A DNA stretch of 64,000 bases from an uncultured Prolixibacteraceae bacterium (GTDB lineage: Bacteria; Bacteroidota; Bacteroidia; Bacteroidales; Prolixibacteraceae): NCBI GenBank assembly GCA_937915865.1, contig CALGIG010000054.1, positions 62,001 to 126,000 on the forward strand, given 5' to 3'. Shown here one piece after another: positions 52,077-60,578 of this stretch. Both the position numbers and the translations under genes were made by a program. The first letter of the stretch is position 1; each line of letters starts with the position of its first letter. A model generated the notes under the pieces. That model was given only the letters and a program-made list of their open reading frames with translations, made no database searches and had not been told where the DNA came from.

Positions 52077-55000
52077 TTAGAAATTCAAATTTAACCCGAA
52101 TGAGTAGCTGCGAATCTGCGGAATAGCTCCCAGGTCAACGCCTGGAGACATCGCATTCATACCCCGGCTGCTGATCTCCGGATCATATCCTGAATAGTTG
52201 GTAATGGTCACCAGGTTGGTTCCGGTGGCAAATACCTTAACTGATCGTATTAGTTTCACTTTTTTAACAGGGATATCATAAGAAAGCGTTACATTCTTCA
52301 ATCTGTAGAAGGTGCCATCTTCAACCAGCGCGTCTGTGGGCCTCTTATAAAATGCACCACCAGCATATGTTAGCTTAGCATAGTAATTGCTTGTCCCGGG
52401 CCCGGTCCATCGGTTATTATACGCATCAGTCGACAGATTGCCCGAAACATTTGCATCCATCCCGGTTAAAACAAAATTGTTCAGGTTGAGAATATCGTTA
52501 CCAACGCTTCCCGTTATCAGGAAAGAGAGACTTACATTTTTGTACGACAAATTGTTGCTTATTCCGAACGTATATTTAGGATAGGGGTTGCCTATAACAG
52601 TACGATCGTCTGTAGTAATTTTTCCGTCAGGCACGCCGTCAGGTCCCGATATGTCTTTAAACCTCCACAATCCCGGCTGAACAGCGGCCGTTTCTATCGG
52701 GCCATTATCAATGTCTGCCTGTGTCTGGTACAAACCATCGAGTTTATACCCATAATAGGAGCCTATTGCATACCCTGGCATAGCAACATGCCAACTGGTG
52801 CTTAGTATTCCAGAAAGATTAAATCCAGGGCCGAATATGGAAGCAAATTCACCGAGACTAATCACTTTATTGCGCGCAAAAGAAATGTTTCCTGATAAAT
52901 TCCATTTTACAGGGCCTTTTAAAATAACTGCGCCCAACTCGAATTCAAACCCTTTGTTTTCTATTTCGCCGGTATTTTTTGTGATGGTGGTGTATCCCGT
53001 TGAAAGCGGAACAGGCGAAGCTATTAGCAAATCGGTCGTTCGTTTCTTGTAATAATCAAAGCCGAGCGTAAAGCGGCTGCTCAACAGACCTAAATCGAAA
53101 CCGACGTCTGTTTGACTGGTCGTTTCCCATCCCAACTCAGCGTTAGCGAGACTGTTTTGTGTGTACCCGGTTATTGCCGTGTTATTCACCATTCCCTGGA
53201 TGGATGAATAATAAGACTGGGTCTGTCCTACTGCCACCGATTGGTTACCTGAAGTGCCATAGCTTGCCCTAAGCTTCAATTCTGATATTATTTCGACGTT
53301 CTTCATAAATGCTTCTTTGTGCACGTTCCAACCTAAAGCCGCGGAGGGGAACAACGCCCACTTATATCCGGGAGCTAACCGGGTTGACCCGTCATCACGT
53401 ACCGTGAACGTTACCAGGTAGCGGTCGGCATAGGTGTAATTTACACGCCCCAAAACTGATGAAAGGGCATAGGTTTGGTAGCTTGTTCTTGGCTTTGAAA
53501 CCACATTGGCATTACCAAGATTGTAAAATGACAGGTGATCGTTTGCAAAATTATTTACAGAAATACCAAACTGTTTGCTTAACCAGGTTTGGTACGTATA
53601 CCCAACAAGAGCATTAATCCTGTGCTTATTTATTGTCTTATTAAAGTTCAGGGTATTCTCCCACAGAAAACTTTGCGATTGTGAGTCGTTCCTATAAGCT
53701 GCACCTAGCGATTGATCCCCCGAATAGGTTCCTCTCGGGAAATATACGTCGCGATTGGAAAGATTAAAATTTGTCCCGGCGTTCACTTTAAGTGTAAGCC
53801 CTTTCATAATTGTTAAATCAGCAAATGCATTTATTACCACATTTTTTGTATGTGTCTCGTTTTTACTTAGTTTCTGTATTATTACCGGATTTCCCTGGAA
53901 CTCGTTAATGGACCCATCTTCATTATAAGCCCTGACGATAGGCCTTCCGTATAATGCGGCCAAAATAACCGAAGAATTTACGCCGCTGGCATTGGTAGGA
54001 GACTGAAGAACAGCCTGGTTATAGGTCATCACTCCTGTCATATTTGTTCCAATCTTGATCCGGTTGCCAATATTTCGGTCAAGGTTGATACGTATCGATC
54101 CTCTTTGGAAACGGGACGTATACTTTATGACTCCTTCCATATCCGTATATCCGCCAATAACAGCATATTTCATATCATCCTTCCCTCCGGAAAGCGTGAT
54201 TTGGTGATCCTGGCTAAATGAGGTCTGAAATATTTGATCCTGCCAGTTATTGCTGGGATATGTGCCAAATGTTGAAGGAGCATAACTGATAGCCCTTGCC
54301 GAGTTCAAATTCGCTTCATTTATATAGGTCATGTAGTCATCTGCATTTAAAACGTCAAGGTGTTTGCGTATCTGACCAATGTCGCTCCTGAAATTATACT
54401 CAATCCTGTCCTGCCCTTTTTTCCCACGTTTAGTCGTAATTATCACTACCCCATTAGCTCCACGTGATCCGTAAATAGCTGTCGCAGACGCATCTTTTAG
54501 AATCTCAACCGACTCGATGTCATTAGGATTGATGCTTGACAGCGCATTCCCTGAAGGAGAATCTGCAATAAAAGCAACACCTTCTGATCCCAGTGTTGTG
54601 GATGCGTTACCTGTTTCCAGCGGATATCCATCCAAAACAACTAATGGTTGGTTATTCCCGCTCATAGAGTTGGCTCCGCGCACCAGGAAAGTCATTCCTT
54701 CACCGGGAGCTCCGGTATTTTGGATAATTTGTACCCCGGCAGCTTTTCCCTGCAGCATCTGTTCTACCGACGAATTGGTAGTCTCCTCGGTTCCTTTTGC
54801 CTTGACTCTTGCAACCGAACCGGTTAAATCACTTTTTGGTATTGAACCATAACCAATGGCGACTACTTCTTCAATGCCAATTGTTTCTTCTTCCATGGTT
54901 ACATTAATCAAGGTCTTGTTGCCAACTTTAATCTCCTGCGTTTTCATTCCAACAAAAGAGAATTGTAATATAGAATTCTCGGGAACACTTGAAAGAGTAT

Positions 55001-55505
55001 AAGTCCCATTGGTATCGGTAATTATTCCTTTAGTAGTTCCTTTAATTATAACGGTCACACCTGGCAATAGAGAACCGGCCGAATCAGTAACTTTTCCAGT
55101 TACGGATTTTTGCTGCTGCATTAAATCCAAGAAAGAAGTATTACTATTAGCTTTCTGAATTAATATATAATGGTCATGTACTTCGTACTCGAATCCCTTA
55201 TTTTTTAAAATATTACTTAATAATTCTGAGAGCAATTCTTGTTTGGCATCAATGGTAATGTTTGTCAAATTCTCTATCTCTTCATTCTTATAAAAGAAAT
55301 AGTAATCAGTTTTTTCCTCGATCTTGCTTAAAACAGATTTCAGGGAAGCATTTTCTGTTTTCAGGTCAAGCCGAACATTTTGAGAAAACGTTTTTGCATT
55401 TGCAGCAAGCATTCCCGATAAAATAAAAATCCAAACGAGTTTCATAATTAAGAATAATTTAGGCCATTGCCATTGAAGACAATAACCAACATTGATTTTT
55501 TTCAT
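52077..55505 (-). CDS. susC: SusC/RagA-family TonB-dependent transporter with STN domain
   Basis: 1142 aa. The long N-terminus with the signal (MKLVWIFILSGMLAANA at 21-37) is usual in sigma/FecR-linked SusC proteins. Residues 45-115 form an STN domain (VLSKIEEKTDYYFFYKNEEI), which talks to FecR. A carboxypeptidase-like beta domain follows (VTGKVTDSAGSLLPGVTVII), then the plug (VVAIGYGSIPKSDLTGSVAR, PLVVLDGYPL, ASATAIYGSRGANGVVIITT) and the beta-barrel to the last strand ending in FGLNLNF. It imports the glycan through the outer membrane using TonB energy. The STN domain plus adjacent FecR/sigma genes make it a trans-envelope sensing receptor. Confidence 0.96.
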   Translation of the reverse strand: MKKINVGYCLQWQWPKLFLIMKLVWIFILSGMLAANAKTFSQNVRLDLKTENASLKSVLSKIEEKTDYYFFYKNEEIENLTNITIDAKQELLSELLSNILKNKGFEYEVHDHYILIQKANSNTSFLDLMQQQKSVTGKVTDSAGSLLPGVTVIIKGTTKGIITDTNGTYTLSSVPENSILQFSFVGMKTQEIKVGNKTLINVTMEEETIGIEEVVAIGYGSIPKSDLTGSVARVKAKGTEETTNSSVEQMLQGKAAGVQIIQNTGAPGEGMTFLVRGANSMSGNNQPLVVLDGYPLETGNASTTLGSEGVAFIADSPSGNALSSINPNDIESVEILKDASATAIYGSRGANGVVIITTKRGKKGQDRIEYNFRSDIGQIRKHLDVLNADDYMTYINEANLNSARAISYAPSTFGTYPSNNWQDQIFQTSFSQDHQITLSGGKDDMKYAVIGGYTDMEGVIKYTSRFQRGSIRINLDRNIGNRIKIGTNMTGVMTYNQAVLQSPTNASGVNSSVILAALYGRPIVRAYNEDGSINEFQGNPVIIQKLSKNETHTKNVVINAFADLTIMKGLTLKVNAGTNFNLSNRDVYFPRGTYSGDQSLGAAYRNDSQSQSFLWENTLNFNKTINKHRINALVGYTYQTWLSKQFGISVNNFANDHLSFYNLGNANVVSKPRTSYQTYALSSVLGRVNYTYADRYLVTFTVRDDGSTRLAPGYKWALFPSAALGWNVHKEAFMKNVEIISELKLRASYGTSGNQSVAVGQTQSYYSSIQGMVNNTAITGYTQNSLANAELGWETTSQTDVGFDLGLLSSRFTLGFDYYKKRTTDLLIASPVPLSTGYTTITKNTGEIENKGFEFELGAVILKGPVKWNLSGNISFARNKVISLGEFASIFGPGFNLSGILSTSWHVAMPGYAIGSYYGYKLDGLYQTQADIDNGPIETAAVQPGLWRFKDISGPDGVPDGKITTDDRTVIGNPYPKYTFGISNNLSYKNVSLSFLITGSVGNDILNLNNFVLTGMDANVSGNLSTDAYNNRWTGPGTSNYYAKLTYAGGAFYKRPTDALVEDGTFYRLKNVTLSYDIPVKKVKLIRSVKVFATGTNLVTITNYSGYDPEISSRGMNAMSPGVDLGAIPQIRSYSFGLNLNF

Positions 55506-55517
55506 AAATTTGAAATG

Positions 55518-55588
55518 TTTTAATAAGTACTAAAAATTCGTTAAAACGCTTGACGGTGGAAGTGGTGGATCACTTTCACCGTTTTTTG
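55518..55588 (+). ncRNA. Candidate antisense small RNA opposite the susC leader (DonS-like)
   Basis: On the plus strand, TAAATTTG (55505-55512) fits the -7 element TAnnTTTG and would start RNA near 55518. A 12-bp stem (55553-55564 with 55571-55582, one G/U) with a T run at 55582-55587 forms a good intrinsic terminator on this strand only. The result is about 70 nt antisense to the leader between fecR and susC. Antisense RNAs of this kind (DonS) repress PULs with ECF-sigma/FecR control in Bacteroides. No clear -33 element was found at the right spacing. Confidence 0.35.
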
Positions 55589-55612
55589 TCTTGATCATTC
55601 CTTCATGGGCAG

Positions 55613-56617
55613 TTAGTTTTTATAAATTGTTATTTCATCCTTTTTATCATTATTTGACTTTGTTTCATATTTTATACCATACATCCGTGCAAGGATTTTC
55701 AAGAAAGGATCGAGTGGTTTATCCTTAATTATGGTACCTGAAATTCTAAGTTCGCCTGTATTATCCCCAATAAGATTAATGTCAACGTTGTACCATCTTT
55801 TAAGAAGGGTTGCCAAATCAGCAAGTTTGGTCTCTTGAAGTAATATTTTGCCATTGATCCAGCTACTATAAAATTGGGTATCTACTACCTTTAGTTTTGC
55901 TTCGCCTGTTGATTTGCGAATGCTAATTTGTTCTGAAGGATTTAACATAGCCAACTGATCACCTTTACCGTTCACTATCGCAACCTTCCCTTCAATGAGG
56001 GTTACAACCATTTCCGGATCGTCGTCATAGGACGCAACATTAAACGTAGTTCCGTAGACCTTTATAATCCCTGTTTTTGTTACTACCTCAAATGGGATTT
56101 TGCTGCTATGGGCGACCTTAAACTGAGCCTCGCCATTCAATCTTACACTTCGTTTTTGAGTATCAAAAGTAGTTGGGTACTCCAGTGTGGTGCCAGCATT
56201 GAGCCAAATCTTAGTTCCATCCGACAAAGTCATTTTACTCATTTGCCCCCATTCCATTTCAATTCTATTATATGCTGATGGTTGTGAGTTTTCCTTAATA
56301 TATTTTGGGATCATAATCCCAATTAAGATAGCCAAAAGGAATATGGCAGCATATTTAGAAAACGAAATGATTATTCTTTTTATTTGGGCAGAATGATTGA
56401 TTTTATTACTAATATACTTCCAATTCTTTTCTTTATTAATTTGGCGAAATAAAAAACTATTGAACGACATGGAATGTAAGCGTCTCGCTTGTTTCAGGGC
56501 ATTTTTAGTCTCTTCAGTATTCTCAATTTCTCTGAATAGCTTTTCTTCCTCTTCGTCCAACTTGTTGTGTACCTTTCCAACAACAAGTTCCCATATTTTA
56601 TTGCTCATTTTATCCAT
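55613..56617 (-). CDS. FecR-family anti-sigma factor
   Basis: 334 aa from the ATG at 56617; a GTG 18 bp upstream is less likely. The N-terminal 80 residues bind sigma (cytoplasmic), a transmembrane helix lies at about 85-105 (YAAIFLLAILIGIMIPKYI), and the periplasmic FecR domain follows (NRIEMEWGQMSKMTLSDGTK, IWLNAGTTLEYPTTF, EAQFKVAHSSKIPFEVVTKT, YGTTFNVASY). The last 100 residues (LKRWYNVDINLIGDNT) form an STN-like domain that contacts SusC. In the family, glycan binding to SusC releases the ECF sigma. The gene lies between the sigma and SusC genes, as in typical PUL regulation cassettes. Confidence 0.93.
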   Translation of the reverse strand: MDKMSNKIWELVVGKVHNKLDEEEEKLFREIENTEETKNALKQARRLHSMSFNSFLFRQINKEKNWKYISNKINHSAQIKRIIISFSKYAAIFLLAILIGIMIPKYIKENSQPSAYNRIEMEWGQMSKMTLSDGTKIWLNAGTTLEYPTTFDTQKRSVRLNGEAQFKVAHSSKIPFEVVTKTGIIKVYGTTFNVASYDDDPEMVVTLIEGKVAIVNGKGDQLAMLNPSEQISIRKSTGEAKLKVVDTQFYSSWINGKILLQETKLADLATLLKRWYNVDINLIGDNTGELRISGTIIKDKPLDPFLKILARMYGIKYETKSNNDKKDEITIYKN

Positions 56618-56680
56618 GTGCTTCAGCTTTTGCACATAAAGGACGCTCAGTGTGAATATTCGGGTGACAGCAAAAACGTA

Positions 56681-57247
56681 TTATTTTATTTCTTTTCGAA
56701 AAATCAACCAAAGAATAATACTATCATCCATTAACTTTTCACGTAAAAAATGGTAAGCTCTTGACAATTGTGTTTTAACGGTATTAACTGAGATATTTAG
56801 GTTTTCAGCAATATCCTTGTAGGAGATTCCTTCGAACGTGGCCAACTCTAATATTCTTCTTCTTTGCTCCGGGAGTTCCTCTATCAACTTATAAACTCGT
56901 TGGAGGGTTTCCTCTTTCTCAATATCGTATTCTTCAATTGAGGTATTTTCAAGTCGTTCAATAACGGATTCAATATCAGTACTCCTACTTCTGGGCGAGC
57001 GTAAATAGCTATAAATACCGTTACGTACAGAAAGCAATACATACTTCTCAATAGACGTTTTAATCTGGATTTTATCTTTACGCTCCCATATTCTCACGAA
57101 ACAGTCAGTGACGATATCCTGTGAAAGCTCTAAATCGTCAAGTATAGAATTTGCATAAAGGCAGAATGACGAATAGTATTCATCAAAAAACAGCTTGAAG
57201 GCTTGTTTGTCTCCTGCTTTTATCTTATTCCAAGTAAGATTATTCAT
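56681..57247 (-). CDS. ECF-type RNA polymerase sigma factor
   Basis: 188 aa. Region 2 (FKLFFDEYYSSFCLYANSIL, then SQDIVTDCFVRIWERKDKI at about 42-60) and region 4 (LPEQRRRILELATFEGISYK, DIAENLNISVNTVKTQLSRA) are complete, with no region 1 or 3, as in ECF factors of the Bacteroidota PUL type. It should direct transcription of the susCD operon once released from the FecR anti-sigma encoded 63 bp downstream. It is the first gene of the PUL cassette. I saw no confident promoter upstream of it. Confidence 0.94.
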   Translation of the reverse strand: MNNLTWNKIKAGDKQAFKLFFDEYYSSFCLYANSILDDLELSQDIVTDCFVRIWERKDKIQIKTSIEKYVLLSVRNGIYSYLRSPRSRSTDIESVIERLENTSIEEYDIEKEETLQRVYKLIEELPEQRRRILELATFEGISYKDIAENLNISVNTVKTQLSRAYHFLREKLMDDSIILWLIFRKEIK

Positions 57248-57881
57248 TTTAAAAATGATCTTTCACAATTATTCTCAATGAAAAACGAAATATAAAGGAA
57301 ACTCCAAAGTTAAAATTAAAAATTAGGTACATCCAATGTTCCTGGAATGAGATCACGGTAATAATTAAAATTGTATTTGTCTTTCCCCTGTGCTTTTTAC
57401 TACAGTACTTAATGGTTTGCCAGTGCCTTCGGCAGCTTCGTTCCCATTGTTTCCCTGATTCCATTCGGGAACTCTTTTCACTCAGCAGCCTTAGGCGCCA
57501 CACACAAGAGTAACGGCTTTATTCCACCTTGTTGCATTCAGCCGCTACACTTGTTCTTGCCTACCCAAGCAAAATAGAATCACAATAATGTTTACCTGAA
57601 ACCACTTGGCAACAGTTAATCATTTTCAACCTTGGCGGTTTCTTTTTCCGCTAGCCAATTTAAGCATACGCCTTCCCGTCCGTAGTTGTCTTTCCGGTGG
57701 CAAAGGTAATTCGTGTACCAGGGCAAATAAGTTTATGCCTCCGGTTTTGCTGAAAATCTCCATCCCTGCGGGTAGTATTTTCCGCAAAAAACTTGCGTGC
57801 CCCGGACCACTATCTTTTCAGGCCACCAAAACAACAACGACCGACACAATGGGAAGACGCATAAACTTAAAATGAAATACT
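57248..57881. other. Intergenic stretch with no clear gene, probably mobile-element leader sequence
   Basis: About 630 bp between the sigma gene and the small mobile-element genes. Frames of up to 89 codons exist (57606-57875 on the plus strand) but have a composition unlike real proteins here (many Pro, Arg and Ser codons). It reads less AT-rich than the leaders of neighbouring genes, which suggests a foreign or structured region. I see no tRNA or terminator in it. Confidence 0.35.
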
Positions 57882-58539
57882 ATGAAAAAGAAAAACAAAA
57901 TTACAGGTTTTGAAAATGGTGGTAATGAAAAACAAAACTCACTCGCCTCGGGAATCCGCATAAGTTCGAGTGAAAATTTTCTGACGGTTAAAAATCGATT
58001 TGTCAGGATTAATGAGGGTGAATACTCCACCGATTTTGACTTTTTTTTTGCAAAACCAGGTGTATATGGTACACCACATTGACCAAACTACCTCTTTTTG
58101 CAGTAGTTTGGAAAACCGTTGCTTTAGAAGGAACAACACCTCACCGTTGGATGATGACATTATAATGGAAACCCTCAGACAAATACATTGTGATATTATC
58201 GCTCCTAAATATGAAGGGGTGCTTGTTTATTAGCGGCATTCACAATATAGACAAATACAGTCAAAATACGACGTATTAGCTGCTATTTGTCCCCTAATAG
58301 CAGTTTTGGATAGGTTTGCTGGGATTGGTGTAAGTACCGGTCTTTATCAGCCTATGCAGAAAGGGGAAAACAGAAACATTGAAGATGCAACACAAAGGGT
58401 CAAGGAAAAGATGCCCCTTGAAAAAATGCGGGCTATTCCCAAATACCAGGATTTATCACCTGAAGATTACGAACAGCTTATCAAAAATGCAGAAACTGTC
58501 GCCCTGTTAATACTCAAAGCACTATTTTTGAAGAAATAA
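57882..58539 (+). pseudogene. Broken small mobile-element gene(s) upstream of the serine recombinase
   Basis: A plausible start at 57882 (MKKKNKITGFENGGNEKQ) reads to a nine-T run near 58039-58047, after which this frame stops at 58082. The frame that continues (SLENRCFRRNNTSPLDDD, then IIMETLRQIHCDIIAPKYEG) meets a single TAG at 58231-58233 and then stays open to 58539 (QSKYDVLAAICPLIAVLDRF, then MPLEKMRAIPKYQDLSPEDY). So one gene was broken by a frameshift and a stop, or two small genes overlap; a TTG start at 58306 is also possible. The product is unknown. The position 63 bp before the recombinase suggests element cargo. Confidence 0.45.
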
Positions 58540-58601
58540 CAAATACTGGTCGGCTTAAAATTCGAAACACTTCATAATTCTGTAGTTTTTTAATTCAGTA
58601 A

Positions 58602-60215
58602 ATGGCTATCATGGACGATTTATACCTTTTTAAGCAGTTTGCACCAAAGGTACCTCACCAGTTTAAGGAAGGGAACAATGCCGTTATTTATACCCGTGTA
58701 TCATCTGCAGACCAGGAAGATAATACCAGTCTGGAATCCCAGAAAAGATATTGTGAAATGTATGCCCAAAAGAAAGGCCTGAATATCGTTGGCTATTTTG
58801 GTGGAACATACGAATCAGCTAAGACGGACGACCGCAAAGAGTTCAACCGAATGCTGACCTTTGTAAAACGTTCAAAAAATATCAATTACGTGATTGTGTA
58901 TTCTTACGAACGATTTTCACGTTCCGGTATCGCCGGAGCATCGATTGCCGATGAATTGCTGAAAAACTATGGTGTTATTACATTAGCAACAACCCAGGAA
59001 CTTGACCCTACAACTCCGGCTGGTTCTTTTCAACAAAAAATATTGTTCCTTTTCGGGCAGATGGATAATGAATTAAGGCGGGATAAGGTGGTAACTGGGA
59101 TGAAAGAACTGTTACTAAAAGGATACTGGGTTTGGGCAGCTCCACGTGGATATGAAGATTTAAACAGAGGAAAAGCAACAGAGCGAAGTTTAGTTGTAAG
59201 CAATGAGGGAAAAACTCTTAAAAAAGCCTTTGAATGGAAGGCCTACAGTCAACTGTCCAATATTGAGATTGCACGGAGGCTGTATAAAATGGGGGTCGAT
59301 ATTTCTGATAAACGCTTAAATAACCTTTTCCTCAATCCCTTCTATTGTGGATTGATTGTCAGCAAAATGCTTCCGGGGCAAGTCATTGAAGGGAAGCACG
59401 AGCCAATGATCTCTAAGGAATTGTTTTTAAAGGTTCATAATATCCGGCAGGAAAAAGGTTTCTTGGGTTTTGTTCATGACAGAGACCAGGATAATTTACC
59501 CTTAAAAGTGTTTGTGAAATGCGATAAGTGTGGCCTTCCACTGACCGGGTATCTTGTCAAAAAGAAAGGATTATATTATTATAAATGCAATACAAAAGGG
59601 TGTAAGATAAACCGCAGTGCGAAAATGATGCATGAATTGTTTGGATCAATGCTAAAAACATTCAAAATTGAAACAGAGGAATCTGAACTTGTCAAAATGC
59701 AATTAGAGGAGCAAATGTCTGTATTCTTTAAATCCCAAATGGAAGAAGCAAAATCCTTGAAAATAAAATTATCCGAAACTAAAAAGAAACTGGAGGCTAT
59801 CCAGGAACGATTTGTCATCGGAGAAATTGAACGAAGTCTGTATGAAAAATTCAGACCGAAATATGAAAAAGAATGTTTTGAAATTGAACAGGAACTTGGC
59901 AGAACAGGCGGATATTTATCGAACCTCGAAAAGGTGGTAGATTTTGCCACAAAAGCATGTCTTAATCCCTTGATATTGTGGGAAAAATCAGATTTGGACG
60001 GGAAAAGAGTTTTTCAAAATTTATTGTTCCCCGAAGGAATTATCTATAATCGAGAATTGGACTATTATCGAACCTCGCGTATAAATTCATTTTTCTCTCA
60101 TATCCCGCAACTGGCAAGGCTTCTGGAGAAAGGCAAAAGCGGGGATTCTATCAAAATTGACAAAATCCCCGCTTCAGTAGTCCCACCGGGAATCGAACCC
60201 GAATTTACAGTTTAG
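58602..60215 (+). CDS. Large serine recombinase (site-specific integrase)
   Basis: 537 aa. The N-terminal resolvase domain has the nucleophile S34 in VIYTRVSSADQEDNTSLESQ and YSYERFSRSGIAGASIADEL. A recombinase domain follows (RRDKVVTGMKELLLKGYWVW, APRGYEDLNRGKA), then a zinc ribbon (CDKCGLPLTGYLVKKK, YYYKCNTKGCK) and a coiled coil (about 360-440). The last about 28 residues (from KGKSGDSIKIDKIPA to EPEFTV) are encoded by the antisense strand of the tRNA-Arg terminator and tRNA, so the native C-terminus was probably replaced at insertion. Such enzymes integrate and excise mobile elements without a Holliday junction. Confidence 0.92.
   Translation: MAIMDDLYLFKQFAPKVPHQFKEGNNAVIYTRVSSADQEDNTSLESQKRYCEMYAQKKGLNIVGYFGGTYESAKTDDRKEFNRMLTFVKRSKNINYVIVYSYERFSRSGIAGASIADELLKNYGVITLATTQELDPTTPAGSFQQKILFLFGQMDNELRRDKVVTGMKELLLKGYWVWAAPRGYEDLNRGKATERSLVVSNEGKTLKKAFEWKAYSQLSNIEIARRLYKMGVDISDKRLNNLFLNPFYCGLIVSKMLPGQVIEGKHEPMISKELFLKVHNIRQEKGFLGFVHDRDQDNLPLKVFVKCDKCGLPLTGYLVKKKGLYYYKCNTKGCKINRSAKMMHELFGSMLKTFKIETEESELVKMQLEEQMSVFFKSQMEEAKSLKIKLSETKKKLEAIQERFVIGEIERSLYEKFRPKYEKECFEIEQELGRTGGYLSNLEKVVDFATKACLNPLILWEKSDLDGKRVFQNLLFPEGIIYNRELDYYRTSRINSFFSHIPQLARLLEKGKSGDSIKIDKIPASVVPPGIEPEFTV
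60137..60174 (-). terminator. Intrinsic terminator of tRNA-Arg
   Basis: AAGCGGGGATT (60137-60147) and AATCCCCGCTT (60164-60174) form an 11-bp perfect stem with a 16-nt loop. On the minus strand it lies 3 nt after the tRNA 3' end and is followed by a short T run (TTTTG). It also lies inside the serine recombinase reading frame on the other strand. Confidence 0.75.
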
Positions 60216-60249
60216 GAAACTGTCGTTCTATCCGTTGAACTATGGAACC
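60178..60249 (-). tRNA. tRNA-Arg (anticodon CCU)
   Basis: 72 nt including the discriminator A. The acceptor stem GGTTCCA pairs with TGGGACT (two G/T wobbles). The D arm is GTTC/GAAC, the anticodon stem ACAGT/ACTGT holds the loop TTCCTAA with anticodon CCT, and the T arm is TCGGG-TTCGATT-CCCGG. CCA is not encoded. The serine recombinase gene runs into it from the other strand. Confidence 0.9.
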
Positions 60250-60578
60250 ATTTTTAGAAATTAGTCATTAGTCAACAAAAAAGGGATATATTTCCAAATG
60301 ACTATTGACCCTTTTATTTTTTAAAAGTGCTGCAAAAATAGCCATTTATGCCATTTATGCAAAAACGCAATTCAGATTTTTTGTCCGTTACCCCATCTTA
60401 CAATCTACTGAATTTGAATATAATCTAAATTCAATTCCCGTTTTTACTCAAAAAAATACCTAGAAACATTATAAATTAGTTAATTTGATCTGCTTTTTAT
60501 TGTATCTGATTTCTGTTAACTCTACTTTTGTCGGCAAAATAAAATGAATCTATTATTAAAATAAAAATCCGTTATTCT
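60250..60578. other. Intergenic stretch upstream of sdhC
   Basis: AT-rich stretch between the tRNA 5' end and sdhC. It carries the sdh promoter (60501-60531) and presumably the tRNA promoter on the minus strand. A short direct repeat (GCCATTTAT twice near 60340-60358) is the only other thing I see. Confidence 0.5.
60501..60531 (+). promoter_or_regulatory. Promoter of the sdhCAB operon
   Basis: TTG at 60501-60503 is separated by 20 bp from TACTTTTG at 60524-60531, matching the Bacteroidota -33/-7 consensus. It gives a leader of about 40 nt before the sdhC ATG at 60579. Confidence 0.6.

Noticed and set aside
55553..55582. Hairpin as a terminator between fecR and susC on the minus strand
   Set aside because: On the minus strand the stem has a C/A mismatch and no T run directly after it. 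It fits plus-strand termination better.
57287..57308. Promoter for the ECF sigma gene
   Set aside because: A TATATTTC-like element and a TTTG are present on the minus strand, but only about 10 bp apart, far short of the usual 18-20.
57606..57875. 89-codon plus-strand frame
   Set aside because: Rich in Pro, Arg, Ser and Cys, with no domain; its frame bias is unlike the neighbouring genes. Treated as non-coding.
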